Below are positions 42,660 through 51,615 of a DNA stretch of 52,281 nt, piece by piece; the first letter of the stretch is position 1, and each line of letters starts with the position of its first letter. The DNA is from Candidatus Poribacteria bacterium. GTDB lineage: Bacteria; Poribacteria; WGA-4E; WGA-3G. The stretch is taken from contig VXMD01000080.1 of NCBI GenBank assembly GCA_009841255.1, forward strand, positions 1 to 52,281, in the 5' to 3' direction. The translations under genes and the position numbers were made by a program. The notes beneath the pieces were generated by a model, which worked only from the letters and a program-made list of their open reading frames with translations, was not told where the DNA came from and did not search any database.

Positions 42660-43991
42660 ATGAAATTTCGGATTCCGAGTATAATACTTGGAATACTCCT
42701 ATTAGGCACATCATTCTGCTTCGGGCATGGCGATGAAGAGGTCGCAGAAGATCAGGTAACCGTGAAGTCAACAGGATACTGGATCTATAACGACCTCGCG
42801 AAGGGGTTCGCCGAAGCAGAAAAGACAGGACAACCCCTGCTCGTTGTTTTCCGCTGAGTGCCGTGAGAGTCCTGCCAAGGCTTCGACGAACAAGTTGTTC
42901 GTCACGACAAACAAATCAAAAATCTGATGGAGCAATTTGTACGCGTCCGTATCGTGCAAGGCAACGGTATGGATCTATCGTTGTTCCAATTCGATTACGA
43001 TCTTACCTTTTCCGTGTTCTTCATGAACGCCGATAAAACCATCTATGGACGTTTCGGCACACGCACTGAATACGAAAATGCAGCAAAAGACATCTCAATC
43101 GAGGGTTTCAAAGCGGCACTTGAAGCCGCCCTTGCCCTACACGAGGAATACCCGAAAAATAAAGCAGTTTTAGCCGCGAAGACCGGACCTGAACCGATTA
43201 AGAAAACGCCAGAGGGATTTCCAGCGTTGTTGCGTTACGCTTCAACGTTAGATTTTAATAGTCGGATTAACCAACAATGTATCCACTGCCACCAGATTGG
43301 TGAAGCACAGCGAGAAATCCATTGGTATGACCGCAAGCCGGTACCAGACGAAGTTCTCTATCCTTTCCCAATGCCAGATGTTTTAGGACTGCACTTTTCA
43401 CCCAAGCATCGCGCAAAGATTAGCAAAATCGCGTCCGGCTCCTCCGCGGAGAAAGACGGTTTCCGTCGTGCAGACGAAATCTTAACGCTCGACGGACAGC
43501 CGATGATCTCAATTGCTGATGTGCAGTGGGTGTTACACAGCGCACCCGAAAACACAACAGTGCCGGCAACAGTAGATCGACACGGCAAACAAATTAACCT
43601 GACACTCACGCTGAACCCGGGGTGGCGGAAAGGGAGCGATATTTCTTGGCGCACGACCACAGGTGAATTACGCTTCGTTGCGCTCGGTGGGATGATGCTT
43701 CAAGACCTCTCTGATGCCGAACGCCAACGCAACAGCATTGGAGAAACAGAGATGGCATTGAACGTCGCGCGCCTCAGTCGCGGTGGACGGCGATCAAGCG
43801 GACAGACCAATGCGCAAAAGGCAGGCATCCGACGCGGCGATATCGTCATCGCTTACGGCGACCGTACCGACCGACTGACGGAAAGTGGTATTATCGGCTA
43901 CGTGCTACAGGATGCTCCTCAAGCCAAGACTTTACCCATAAAACTCCTGCGAAACGGAGAGCAGACCGCGGTAGAACTTTCACTCGAATAA
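42660..43991 (+). CDS. Predicted selenoprotein: thioredoxin-like UxxUxxC, cytochrome c-type CXXCH and two PDZ domains
   Basis: One frame of 444 codons runs from ATG 42660 to TAA 43991 if the TGA codons at 42855 and 42864 are read as selenocysteine. Signal peptide IILGILLLGTSFCFG. Residues 35-110 are thioredoxin-like; QPLLVVFR is followed by U66-V-P-U69-E-S-C72, placed where homologous redox proteins would carry Cys. A heme c motif CIHCH (207-211) follows, then two PDZ domains (about 240-320 and 365-443; SSAEKDGFRRADEILTLDG, then AGIRRGDIVIAYGDR). AAAGGAG (42645-42650) precedes the start. Reading both TGA as stops would leave a 65-residue fragment plus a headless ORF from 42927. The two TGA are in frame, two codons apart, both at the redox site, and a hairpin follows, so Sec is preferred over a pseudogene. 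Confidence 0.85.
42885..42903 (+). promoter_or_regulatory. Candidate bacterial SECIS hairpin
   Basis: GACGAACAA (42885-42893), G42894, TTGTTCGTC (42895-42903): 9-nt perfect arms. With a 5-nt loop (AAGUU) the apical loop contains GU, as in bacterial SECIS elements. G42894 lies 28 nt after the second TGA and 37 nt after the first, both near the distances reported for bacterial SECIS. Confidence 0.6.
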
Positions 43992-44011
43992 CAAAATTTC
44001 AAAGGATCTTC

Positions 44012-45244
44012 ATGTCACACAAAATTCTACTCACATTCATTGTGCTGAGCGCATCAATTGTAGTAGCACTCTCACTCAACATTCTTGAGCCCCCTATCGT
44101 CGAAGCAGAAAAAGCAGAAGAAATCGGTGAAATCTCTGCAAAACCGTCAATCGTGGCTTTAGCGACCGTTATGAAAAGTTTTCGCGCATCGCTAAGCAGT
44201 GAACTCCTTGACGCAGCATCTTACCCACTCGGACACAAAGAATCTTACTCATGGACGAATACCCCGCCAGGTATCGGCGGCGATCGCGGTGGTATCCGTT
44301 TTGACAGGTTATCCGCTGAACAATTGACACTTTTTTATGAAGTTCTGGACGCCTTTCTGAGTGACGATGGCTACACCAAAGTCTCTCTCATTACCAAAGA
44401 CGTTGAAACCCATCTCAGCAAAATCAGACCCGGCTTTTGGGATCCGAATCATTACCATATCGCCTTATTTGGAACCCCAGAGACAGATGGATCGTGGGGT
44501 TTCCAGTTGGATGGACATCATTTGGCACTCAACTTTTTGGTGCATGGCGATGAAGTCTCTATTGTCCCCGCCTTCATCGGATCCGAACCGGCAACCATTA
44601 ACGGCATTGAGGTGCTTGCGGATGAAAGAGGCAACGCTTTCGCCTTAATAAATAGTCTCGACGAGAACCAAAGAAAGAAAGCAATTCAAACAGGTCGTCG
44701 TAAACTCCAAGTCGGTCCCGGCAGATCTGTAGATCCGTTTCTGAATTACGATTACTCCGACTTTGTGGGTGTCGGCTTGAAAGCGTCAGAAATGAACACT
44801 GTCCAGAAAGAGAACCTCCGCAATTTGATTAAGACGTATGTTTACAATCTTGAAACCGAGTTCGCGGATGTCTGGATGGCGGATATCGATGCAGGCATTG
44901 ACGACACCTACTTCGTCTGGATCGGCGGTACTACTCCGGATGATCCAATCTATTACCGTGTGTTCAATCCCGCCGCTTGGATCGAATTCAACAATGAAGG
45001 GGGTGTGGGCACTGGGCGCGGTCGTGGTAGCAGAGGTGGAGGTAGAGCCCGTGGTGGTTTGAACCACATCCACTCGATTACCCGAGCACCGAATGGAAAA
45101 GATTACGGTATTTTCGCCCTGAATCACGGTCCCAAGACGCTTATGGAGCATTACGCTCTCGAAGATCACCACGGAATGATCAACCTGCTATTTGATTATA
45201 GCATTGCTGACCCACAAAACACAGAAAATACGGAGGCACCCTAA
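44012..45244 (+). CDS. DUF3500 family protein
   Basis: The 410-aa exported protein has an N-terminal hydrophobic segment (LLTFIVLSASIVVALSL). Residues about 50-340 match DUF3500: YSWTNTPPGIGGDRGGIRFD, FYEVLDAFLSDDGYTKVSLI, FQLDGHHLALNFLVHGDEVS and WIGGTTPDDPIYYRVFNPAAW. The family is uncharacterised; members are exported and have many conserved His and Asp. There is a low-complexity insert (GRGRGSRGGGRARGG) near residue 340. It starts 20 nt after the selenoprotein, with AAAGGAT upstream, and its stop overlaps the next start (TAATG). Probably acts with the selenoprotein. Confidence 0.85.
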   Translation: MSHKILLTFIVLSASIVVALSLNILEPPIVEAEKAEEIGEISAKPSIVALATVMKSFRASLSSELLDAASYPLGHKESYSWTNTPPGIGGDRGGIRFDRLSAEQLTLFYEVLDAFLSDDGYTKVSLITKDVETHLSKIRPGFWDPNHYHIALFGTPETDGSWGFQLDGHHLALNFLVHGDEVSIVPAFIGSEPATINGIEVLADERGNAFALINSLDENQRKKAIQTGRRKLQVGPGRSVDPFLNYDYSDFVGVGLKASEMNTVQKENLRNLIKTYVYNLETEFADVWMADIDAGIDDTYFVWIGGTTPDDPIYYRVFNPAAWIEFNNEGGVGTGRGRGSRGGGRARGGLNHIHSITRAPNGKDYGIFALNHGPKTLMEHYALEDHHGMINLLFDYSIADPQNTENTEAP

Positions 45245-45816
45245 TGTTAGATCGAGTCTTAGAAGAGGTCGAGGAACAGTGTCGTGAAGAACGGGTTCCG
45301 ATGCTGGGACCCGATAAGGCACAGCTGCTCGCGAGTTGTGTTGAAAAGGCGAAACCCTCTCTGATTGTGGAGTGCGGAACCGCAATCGGTTATTCCGGTC
45401 TGTGGATATTACGCGTGTTGAGAAATGTAGGGGTAGGTCGCTTAATAACGGTAGAGATAGAAGACGCTAACGCACAGCGAGCACGCGCAAATTTTCAAGC
45501 GGCAGGGGTGGCAGACCTTGTGGATTCCCGTATCGGTGATGCCGCAGAAGTCCTCAAAACTATCCAAGACCCCGTAGATTTTCTGTTTCTTGACAATAAC
45601 AAAGATGGCTACTATTCCTGTTTCCAAGCCATTGAATCGCGCCTAACGGATCCAGCGACGCTTGTCGCCGACAACGTCGGTCGAGCAGAACAGATGGCGG
45701 ATTATCTGGAACACGTCCGCTCGAACTACGACTCCGAGACACATTGGTTCGAAAGCCGGAGGCGACCCGGCAGGCGTGATGGTATGGAAGTCAGCATCTA
45801 TCGCCGTCGATATTAG
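45244..45816 (+). CDS. Class I SAM-dependent O-methyltransferase
   Basis: The 190-aa methyltransferase of the catechol-O-methyltransferase type has motif I VECGTAIGYSGLWIL (SAM-binding), VEIEDANAQRARANF (acidic loop binding ribose), RIGDAAEVL and LFLDNNKDGYYSCFQAIE (metal site). No signal peptide. It starts in a TAATG overlap with the DUF3500 stop, so the two genes are cotranslated. The substrate is unknown. Confidence 0.85.
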   Translation: MLDRVLEEVEEQCREERVPMLGPDKAQLLASCVEKAKPSLIVECGTAIGYSGLWILRVLRNVGVGRLITVEIEDANAQRARANFQAAGVADLVDSRIGDAAEVLKTIQDPVDFLFLDNNKDGYYSCFQAIESRLTDPATLVADNVGRAEQMADYLEHVRSNYDSETHWFESRRRPGRRDGMEVSIYRRRY

Positions 45817-45890
45817 CAGCGGCACTGAAAGATGAGGTCTATCCCTCGCCTTTCATATAGAAATTCCCAAAAAGGAGGCACTCACCTGGA

Positions 45891-48137
45891 ATGTCACACT
45901 TCACTATTAACTTTAAATTTGGACAATGTTGGCGAAGCGCAAAAATTTTGACGCTCCTGTGGATGTGCACGCTGTCTATTTCCCTCAGTGTCAATGCACA
46001 GACCGAACGGGAGTTACCACGTATGTCTGCCCACCGAACTTCCGAGGAAATCAAAGTCGATGGGGTGTTTGACGAACCGGTTTGGCAAACCGTGGAACCG
46101 ATCCGTCAGCTATATCAGATCCAACCCGACCAAGGCGAACCGGCGACAGAACAATCCGCAGTACGCATTCTTTACGATGACAAAAAATTGTACTTCGGTT
46201 TCATCTTTTTCGATGAGATGGACAAGATTGTCGCTAACGATATGCGTCGAGACTCTCCAGGTTTGCGTTCCAACGACTACGGCTTCCTCCTCTTAGATAC
46301 CTACAACGACCGGCGAAACGCCGTTTTCTTTCGCTTCACGCCGGTAGGGGGGATGGAAGATACTGCGGTCTCCAACAGCGGTGGAAGTCTTAATACAAGT
46401 TGGGATATCGTGTGGGAGTGCCGCTGTAGGATCAACGAAGACCATTGGACAGCAGAAATCGCAATCCCGTTCAGCCAACTCCGCTTTGAACAGAGCGAAG
46501 TGATGAATTGGGGGATAAACTTCGGTCGCGAAATCGCACGAAAACAGGAAATTGATGCCTGGAATGAAGCACCGAAGACGTACGGGGGCTTGGCGAAGTA
46601 CCGAACCGCCTATTTCGGCACACTCGAAGGGTTAGAAGGTATTACGCCCTCAAGGCATCTGGAATTGCTGCCGTATGTATTACCCGGTGCGAGCTATGGA
46701 TCATCAACAGAAGAAACGGAAGGTGTATTTGAAGCCGGTGCGGATCTCAAATACGGCGTAACCCCGAACCTGACTGCTGATTTGACCTTTAACACCGACT
46801 TTGCCCAAGTAGAGGCAGATCAGGAACAGGTGAATCTGACGCGATTCAGTCTCTTTTTCCCCGAACAGCGTCCGTTTTTCTTAGAAGGTGCCAGTATCTT
46901 TGATGTTGGCATTCCGCGTCCGAGTTTCCGAAGACCCCCGCCTTTACTGCTTTTTTATAGCCGTCGCATCGGGCTTGCGGGAGGACGTGCAATTCCGATT
47001 CTCGGCGGCGGCAAAATGACCGGAAAAATTGGACCTTACGGCATAGGGATTCTGAACGTATTCACGGACAAATATGAAGAGGACGTGCCCGGAGTCCATC
47101 CTGAGAACATATTCAGTGAGCCGCGCACAAATTATTCTGTAATGCGGGTGAACCGAGACCTCTTAGTGGGTTCAACTGTTGGAGGGATCCTTATTAATAA
47201 GCAAGATGCTGACGCATCTAATAGCACGGCAGGCCTTGATTTCTCCTATCGTCCGACGCGAGAAATCAATATCCAAGGGTTGTTTTCACGGACCCTTGAA
47301 GATTTTGAAGTAGATTTTTCTCAAAAGAGCAATGCCTTCTTTATTGGTGGCGATTGGCGCACGAATCTGTTTCGACTCGATGCTTCATACACAGACATCG
47401 GCGAGGATTTCAATCCAGAAGTCGGTTATATTCAACGCACAGGCGTTCGTCGCTTTCGCGGTGATGCCAGTTACACCCCATGGCCAGACAAATTTGGTAT
47501 CCGTGAGATTCAAATTGGACCGGAAATCGACATTGTTCTGACGCAAGAGAACGAATTGGAAACCCAAGAGATAACCTTTGATACGCAATTTGAGTTTAAA
47601 ACGGGGGACGACATTGGGTTCCAAGTCCAGAATACAATCGAGCATCTGGATATAGGGTTTAACCTTCAAGGCGAGGAAATCCCAACAGGTGATTACAATT
47701 TCACATCATTTCAGGTATCGGCTCGCACCAGCAGTGCTCGGATGATTGGTGCACGAATGCAAGTGGAGTTTGGTGAGTTTTATCATGGCACGAGACGTGG
47801 TTTCTCAATAGAGGCGACCGCCAGACCCTCTGCCCGACTGAGTATAGAGCCGTCTATCGAATTTAACCGCATTACACTACCGGGTGAAAAATTCGATGCC
47901 AATGCCTTCGGTGGACGTATCGGTTACTCCTTTTCAACGACACTTTTCGCGAAGTTGTTCTCACAATGGAGTACTGATAGAGATATCTTCTCCGCGAACT
48001 TTCTGATAAACTATATCTACCGTCCCGGCAGCGACATCTACCTCGTCTTCGACCAGAGTTACGACACGCGGGACGGCGGAGCCAAACTCCTCGGTTGGGC
48101 GGTTTTAGGAAAAATGACGTATTGGTGGAATCGGTAA
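45891..48137 (+). CDS. DUF5916/CBM9-type outer-membrane protein
   Basis: The 748-aa exported protein has a signal peptide (ILTLLWMCTLSISLSVNAQ). Residues 45-235 form a CBM9-like carbohydrate-binding domain (IKVDGVFDEPVWQTVEPI, LYFGFIFFDEMD, WTAEIAIPFSQLRF). From 235 on is the DUF5916 beta-barrel-like region, with alternating strands (FTSFQVSARTSSARMIGARM) and terminal aromatic TYWWNR that suit an outer-membrane barrel. AAGGAGG precedes the start. It ends 64 nt before a convergent gene. Likely a glycan-binding outer-membrane protein. Confidence 0.88.
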   Translation: MSHFTINFKFGQCWRSAKILTLLWMCTLSISLSVNAQTERELPRMSAHRTSEEIKVDGVFDEPVWQTVEPIRQLYQIQPDQGEPATEQSAVRILYDDKKLYFGFIFFDEMDKIVANDMRRDSPGLRSNDYGFLLLDTYNDRRNAVFFRFTPVGGMEDTAVSNSGGSLNTSWDIVWECRCRINEDHWTAEIAIPFSQLRFEQSEVMNWGINFGREIARKQEIDAWNEAPKTYGGLAKYRTAYFGTLEGLEGITPSRHLELLPYVLPGASYGSSTEETEGVFEAGADLKYGVTPNLTADLTFNTDFAQVEADQEQVNLTRFSLFFPEQRPFFLEGASIFDVGIPRPSFRRPPPLLLFYSRRIGLAGGRAIPILGGGKMTGKIGPYGIGILNVFTDKYEEDVPGVHPENIFSEPRTNYSVMRVNRDLLVGSTVGGILINKQDADASNSTAGLDFSYRPTREINIQGLFSRTLEDFEVDFSQKSNAFFIGGDWRTNLFRLDASYTDIGEDFNPEVGYIQRTGVRRFRGDASYTPWPDKFGIREIQIGPEIDIVLTQENELETQEITFDTQFEFKTGDDIGFQVQNTIEHLDIGFNLQGEEIPTGDYNFTSFQVSARTSSARMIGARMQVEFGEFYHGTRRGFSIEATARPSARLSIEPSIEFNRITLPGEKFDANAFGGRIGYSFSTTLFAKLFSQWSTDRDIFSANFLINYIYRPGSDIYLVFDQSYDTRDGGAKLLGWAVLGKMTYWWNR

Positions 48138-48147
48138 TGCGCGGTGC

Positions 48148-48175
48148 GGTGTTTACTTGGGTATTTCTGTGGATT
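48148..48175. repeat. TTTACTTGGGTATTTCTGTG repeat
   Basis: A copy of the short dispersed sequence at 3586-3620 and 35919-35950. It lies just after the DUF5916 stop. Confidence 0.5.
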
Positions 48176-48201
48176 TCCCCAACGAAACCGCACCTATTAT
48201 C

Positions 48202-50352
48202 TCACTGCGCCCACGGTCTCGCTTGCTTGATTGAAAGCTTGCCCTCGCTCGTAATCTTGAACTCAATTTCCATAGCGAAATCGTTCGTCCGTGAAGGGGA
48301 GGTGTAGAGATTCCTGAATTTATAATGTACCGTTCCAAGATAGAAACTGAGTTGGCGTAGGTATTCATCCTTTAAAATCCGTGCGCCATCCGTCGTCCGA
48401 TTGGATGTCGTTACGATCCTATAATTATTACTATCCCACCAATCCAATAAAATCTCCTCTGGAACAGACTGTGCTTCGGGATTCGTCACGAGATCTTCGC
48501 CGACTTGGGTGTTAAGGTAATAATTTCCCTCGGTCTGGTAGACGACATCGTCGCTTACAGCCACACCGTTCGCCAACTCGCTTTCAAAATTGGGATGGAC
48601 CAACACCCCCATAGCCGTAACAAAATGGTCAATACGATAGAAATCACGTGCCTCAAACGCCCGGAAATTCCAGAGACTCGCAAACACCTGCTTAATTGAT
48701 GTGGACAAATGCCCTTCGTCCGAGTGATGTGTGTAGGAGTCGTATAACCCCGCACCGCTGAAACCGGGGAGATCCTCGTTGTTCGTGCTGGAGCGGCACC
48801 GGAGGGATGTCCCCTCTGGAAATGAGTTTTGTAATTCCGAAAGCGCGGCCATCATCCATGTCGGCATCTTACCCTTTTTAATTTCTGCTCGAAAGCTTTT
48901 CAGTTCAGCTTCCTTTGTGTCGTGATCGCTTAAAAACGCCGTATCCTTGAGTAGCCCTTCAAGGTCATCATAGAAGCCGTTGTACTTCATGAATTCGTCG
49001 TAGAAATAGAACGGTATCCCGAACCCATCTGGCACAGTCCCATCAGGAAACCCAAACGTCCGAAGTGTTGCGAGATTCGCCGTCTTCACACCGAAGCGCG
49101 AGGCGTCCGAGAAACCGATCTCGTCGAGTGGTAAAACCTTCTTGACAGAGAGATCACGTTCAGGTCTCTGTGTCCGTGAAGGACGTAAATCAGCGAAGTG
49201 AGTCTCCACCTCTTTAAGTGTCGCTTCCCTAATTTCAAACCCGTCTGCGTTCACCGCATAGTAGACATATTTACCGATGAGCGGAGCAATAGAACTGCTC
49301 TCCCACGCTTTGGCGATGAAGGCATTCGGGATTTTGTCTTGAATAGCACGGAGGTTAACGTGCGAAAGCGGCGTTTGCCGAACACCGGTGATTACTCCAG
49401 CGACTCGCGGCATTTCATTCGGCAGAGTTTTGCAAATGACGATGTCCCGAACCGTAGGACGCTCGTCTAACTCCAATACACGAAGCCTACCAAATGACGC
49501 CGCCTGATTCAGTGGGAGGTAGCCGATGTTCGCGTAAAGGTCATCCTCAAAATAGACAGGGAATTCTGCTGTGTCATAGAGAGCTCTCTCCCGTTCATAA
49601 ATCCCGATTGCCCCCCATAATGGGCAATAACCGATCCGATTTTTCAGTATCGGCATCTTCGCCACAAGCAGATCGTGCGCAAGCTTGATTTCTTCAAATG
49701 GGAATGCGTCGTTCGGATTAAACTCAAAGGTATAAACACCGGGTTCACCACTCGGAGCTATAGAAAGTGGGCGATAACTCAGCACACCCCGCATCTGCCC
49801 TTGCCCACGTCCCAAGCCAACAGCACTCATAAAACTCCCATGCGACCGATGTGTTTCTGTATTCATAAAATAAAGTTGTGGATTTTGTGTATGTGTCCTC
49901 TCAATCTGAAATTTCACAAATTCAATTCCAGTGAGTTGGGTATCAATACGCACATCCATTCCCTGATATGAAAGTTCTTTAAAGGTCTCTCTGTCGGGAA
50001 TTGTGGCTGTGCCGTCCTCGAATTTGACCTGCTCTGGATCCAAGCGCGGTCCTGACGGTCCTCTGGAACCCCGTCGTCCGCCGAATCCACCTCTTCGGCG
50101 CGATCTATCCCGCTGCCCAGTGCGCATCTCGCGAATCTCGCTCTCGCTGAATGGGGTGCCTCTGGCATCTTCACGCCGCATCACCCTCACCATGAATTCC
50201 TTTTCAGATGTGCTGAGTTCACCATCTCGATCAAAGTCAAACCGCTTCTCTTCCTGTGAGAGCTTATCTTGCGTCCAAGTGTTTAGGACAATTGTCAATG
50301 AAAATATCAGTGTACACAGGAAAAGGGTTATAATAATATGTTTCCGCTTCAT
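48202..50352 (-). CDS. Exported PPDK-N-type protein with EF-hand and swapped phosphohistidine domain
   Basis: This is a 716-aa protein. Signal peptide IIITLFLCTLIFSLTIVL. EF-hand loop DFDRDGELSTSE (39-50) has all canonical Ca2+ ligands. An Arg/Gly-rich linker follows (80-105). A phosphohistidine-like domain carries H331 (GVRQTPLSHVNLRA). Residues 415-716 match the ATP-binding domain of pyruvate phosphate dikinase or PEP synthase (VKTANLATLRTFGFPDG; CRSSTNNEDLPGFSGAGLYD). The His domain precedes the ATP domain, as in water dikinases, and the PEP-binding barrel is absent. Export would be odd for an ATP enzyme. Start with AGGAAAAC upstream. Separate from its neighbours. Confidence 0.85.
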   Translation of the reverse strand: MKRKHIIITLFLCTLIFSLTIVLNTWTQDKLSQEEKRFDFDRDGELSTSEKEFMVRVMRREDARGTPFSESEIREMRTGQRDRSRRRGGFGGRRGSRGPSGPRLDPEQVKFEDGTATIPDRETFKELSYQGMDVRIDTQLTGIEFVKFQIERTHTQNPQLYFMNTETHRSHGSFMSAVGLGRGQGQMRGVLSYRPLSIAPSGEPGVYTFEFNPNDAFPFEEIKLAHDLLVAKMPILKNRIGYCPLWGAIGIYERERALYDTAEFPVYFEDDLYANIGYLPLNQAASFGRLRVLELDERPTVRDIVICKTLPNEMPRVAGVITGVRQTPLSHVNLRAIQDKIPNAFIAKAWESSSIAPLIGKYVYYAVNADGFEIREATLKEVETHFADLRPSRTQRPERDLSVKKVLPLDEIGFSDASRFGVKTANLATLRTFGFPDGTVPDGFGIPFYFYDEFMKYNGFYDDLEGLLKDTAFLSDHDTKEAELKSFRAEIKKGKMPTWMMAALSELQNSFPEGTSLRCRSSTNNEDLPGFSGAGLYDSYTHHSDEGHLSTSIKQVFASLWNFRAFEARDFYRIDHFVTAMGVLVHPNFESELANGVAVSDDVVYQTEGNYYLNTQVGEDLVTNPEAQSVPEEILLDWWDSNNYRIVTTSNRTTDGARILKDEYLRQLSFYLGTVHYKFRNLYTSPSRTNDFAMEIEFKITSEGKLSIKQARPWAQ

Positions 50353-50762
50353 ATGTTTTCCTCGCGAAGGGTTGAGATTTTTTTAGAATATACACCTCTC
50401 TGTTAAGTTAGGCAGATAAGTCATGAATTTGTTCAAAAAAGACAGAGTACCCTTCGCGGCACAGGTTTTCTATGAGGACAGATATCATGAAGTTTCTAAA
50501 TTTTATTTAACGTGAGTTGGATAATAAAAGCCGAAGTAGCCGTAGGTTGGGTTGAATGCGGAAAGACAAGGCACATCAGTATCCAAAATACCGGTATTTT
50601 TTCGATAGGCTGTCCGTGAGACTATGTAGTGAAACCCAACATTTTCACCAATCGGGATGCGATGAAACATTAGGTTTCACTCGGATGTCGAGAAGTCAAG
50701 CCCTTTGGAAGTCTGGGTTTCTGCACCAAATGGGCTTTCTTTTTCACGTTTCATTTAGCGGG
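50353..50762. other. Intergenic stretch with GTTGGGTT repeat and hairpin
   Basis: No gene was found. GTAGGTTGGGTT (about 50539-50550) and AACCCAAC (about 50634-50641) form a wide inverted pair of the GTTGGGTT type known as a dispersed repeat in several phyla. Near 50699-50745, AAGCCCTTTGG and CCAAATGGGCTT can pair and are followed on the plus strand by TTCTTTTT, a terminator-like arrangement; no plus-strand gene reads into it. Confidence 0.5.
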
Positions 50763-51530
50763 TTACCATTCCGTTTTCAATTCCGCCCAAGCCGTGGCCA
50801 GTTTCGCTTGCGGAGAAACCGCTGCAAAACCGAGTGCGATAGATAGTCCACTGTCTGCAATCGCTTTCACATCATCATCCGAGAGGGCAACATTGAAAAA
50901 TGCGATCTCATCAATGAGCCCTGTGAAAGCCTCCTGCTTGTCGTCCCTGGAGCCGATGTACTTCGGTCCCGTTTTAAATGGACCTGCGGCAGCATTGGAC
51001 GCTTCTAACTCACCATCGACATAGACCTTCACTTCTTTACCATCATAAGTACCCGCAATCTGATGCCACTTATCATCGTTCAACAAGGATTTAGACCACG
51101 TATTATGGGGAATCGGTTGGGCACACTGTCCAGCGAAATTTAATTTGTGGTCCCTTAATGTCAAGATAACATCTCCACAGGGACCTACAATGATGTCAGA
51201 CCATGCGGGGGCAGCAGATGTTTTAATAAAAGCAACAATAGACACTTCATCTTCATAGTCAGAAAAGTCGCCGACAGCAACATGCGCACCCCCTTCAAAC
51301 TTTAACGCACCTTCAAACTTGCCATCGACCCATTGGGCATCAACAATTTCTCCATCATTGCCATTTTCGGAAGAATCTTTCGCCGTCCCCCCTTTCCCCT
51401 CATCAAAGAACCATATTCCCAAAACTGCCTCCGGATCGAGCTTGGCAGAACTTAAATCCGGAGTCATGAAACTGATACAGATTAGCGTTCCGTATACCAA
51501 TATCGCTTTTACTGATTGGATAACTCGCAT
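50763..51530 (-). CDS. Exported LamG-domain protein with C-terminal KLATAW motif
   Basis: The 255-aa protein has a signal peptide (AILVYGTLICISFMTPDLSSA). LamG/concanavalin-type sandwich: VLGIWFFDEGKGGTAKDSS, ALKFEGGAHVAVGDF, WHQIAGTYDGKEVKVYVDGE, YIGSRDDKQEAFTGLIDEIA and FFNVALSDDDVKAIA. The end, PQAKLATAWAELKTEW, matches the ends of the LamG proteins at 13120 and 26400. Probably surface-exposed and glycan- or protein-binding. It follows the truncated glycosidase-like gene by 85 nt on the same strand. Confidence 0.85.
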   Translation of the reverse strand: MRVIQSVKAILVYGTLICISFMTPDLSSAKLDPEAVLGIWFFDEGKGGTAKDSSENGNDGEIVDAQWVDGKFEGALKFEGGAHVAVGDFSDYEDEVSIVAFIKTSAAPAWSDIIVGPCGDVILTLRDHKLNFAGQCAQPIPHNTWSKSLLNDDKWHQIAGTYDGKEVKVYVDGELEASNAAAGPFKTGPKYIGSRDDKQEAFTGLIDEIAFFNVALSDDDVKAIADSGLSIALGFAAVSPQAKLATAWAELKTEW

Positions 51531-51615
51531 CTTTTATCTCCATTTGTGAATGTAGGGGTTAATCGAGCGTAATTCCATCACGGACTACACTGTCTTTTGG
51601 TACAGACTCTTGAAT

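Noticed and set aside
42927-43991. A separate gene starting at ATG 42927
   Set aside because: It begins inside the thioredoxin-like domain, without a ribosome binding site, and is in the same frame as the signal-peptide ORF, so it is the continuation of the selenoprotein.
50556-50846. A plus-strand ORF between the PPDK-N and LamG genes
   Set aside because: It runs into the LamG gene on the other strand, contains repeat DNA and has an unprotein-like composition.
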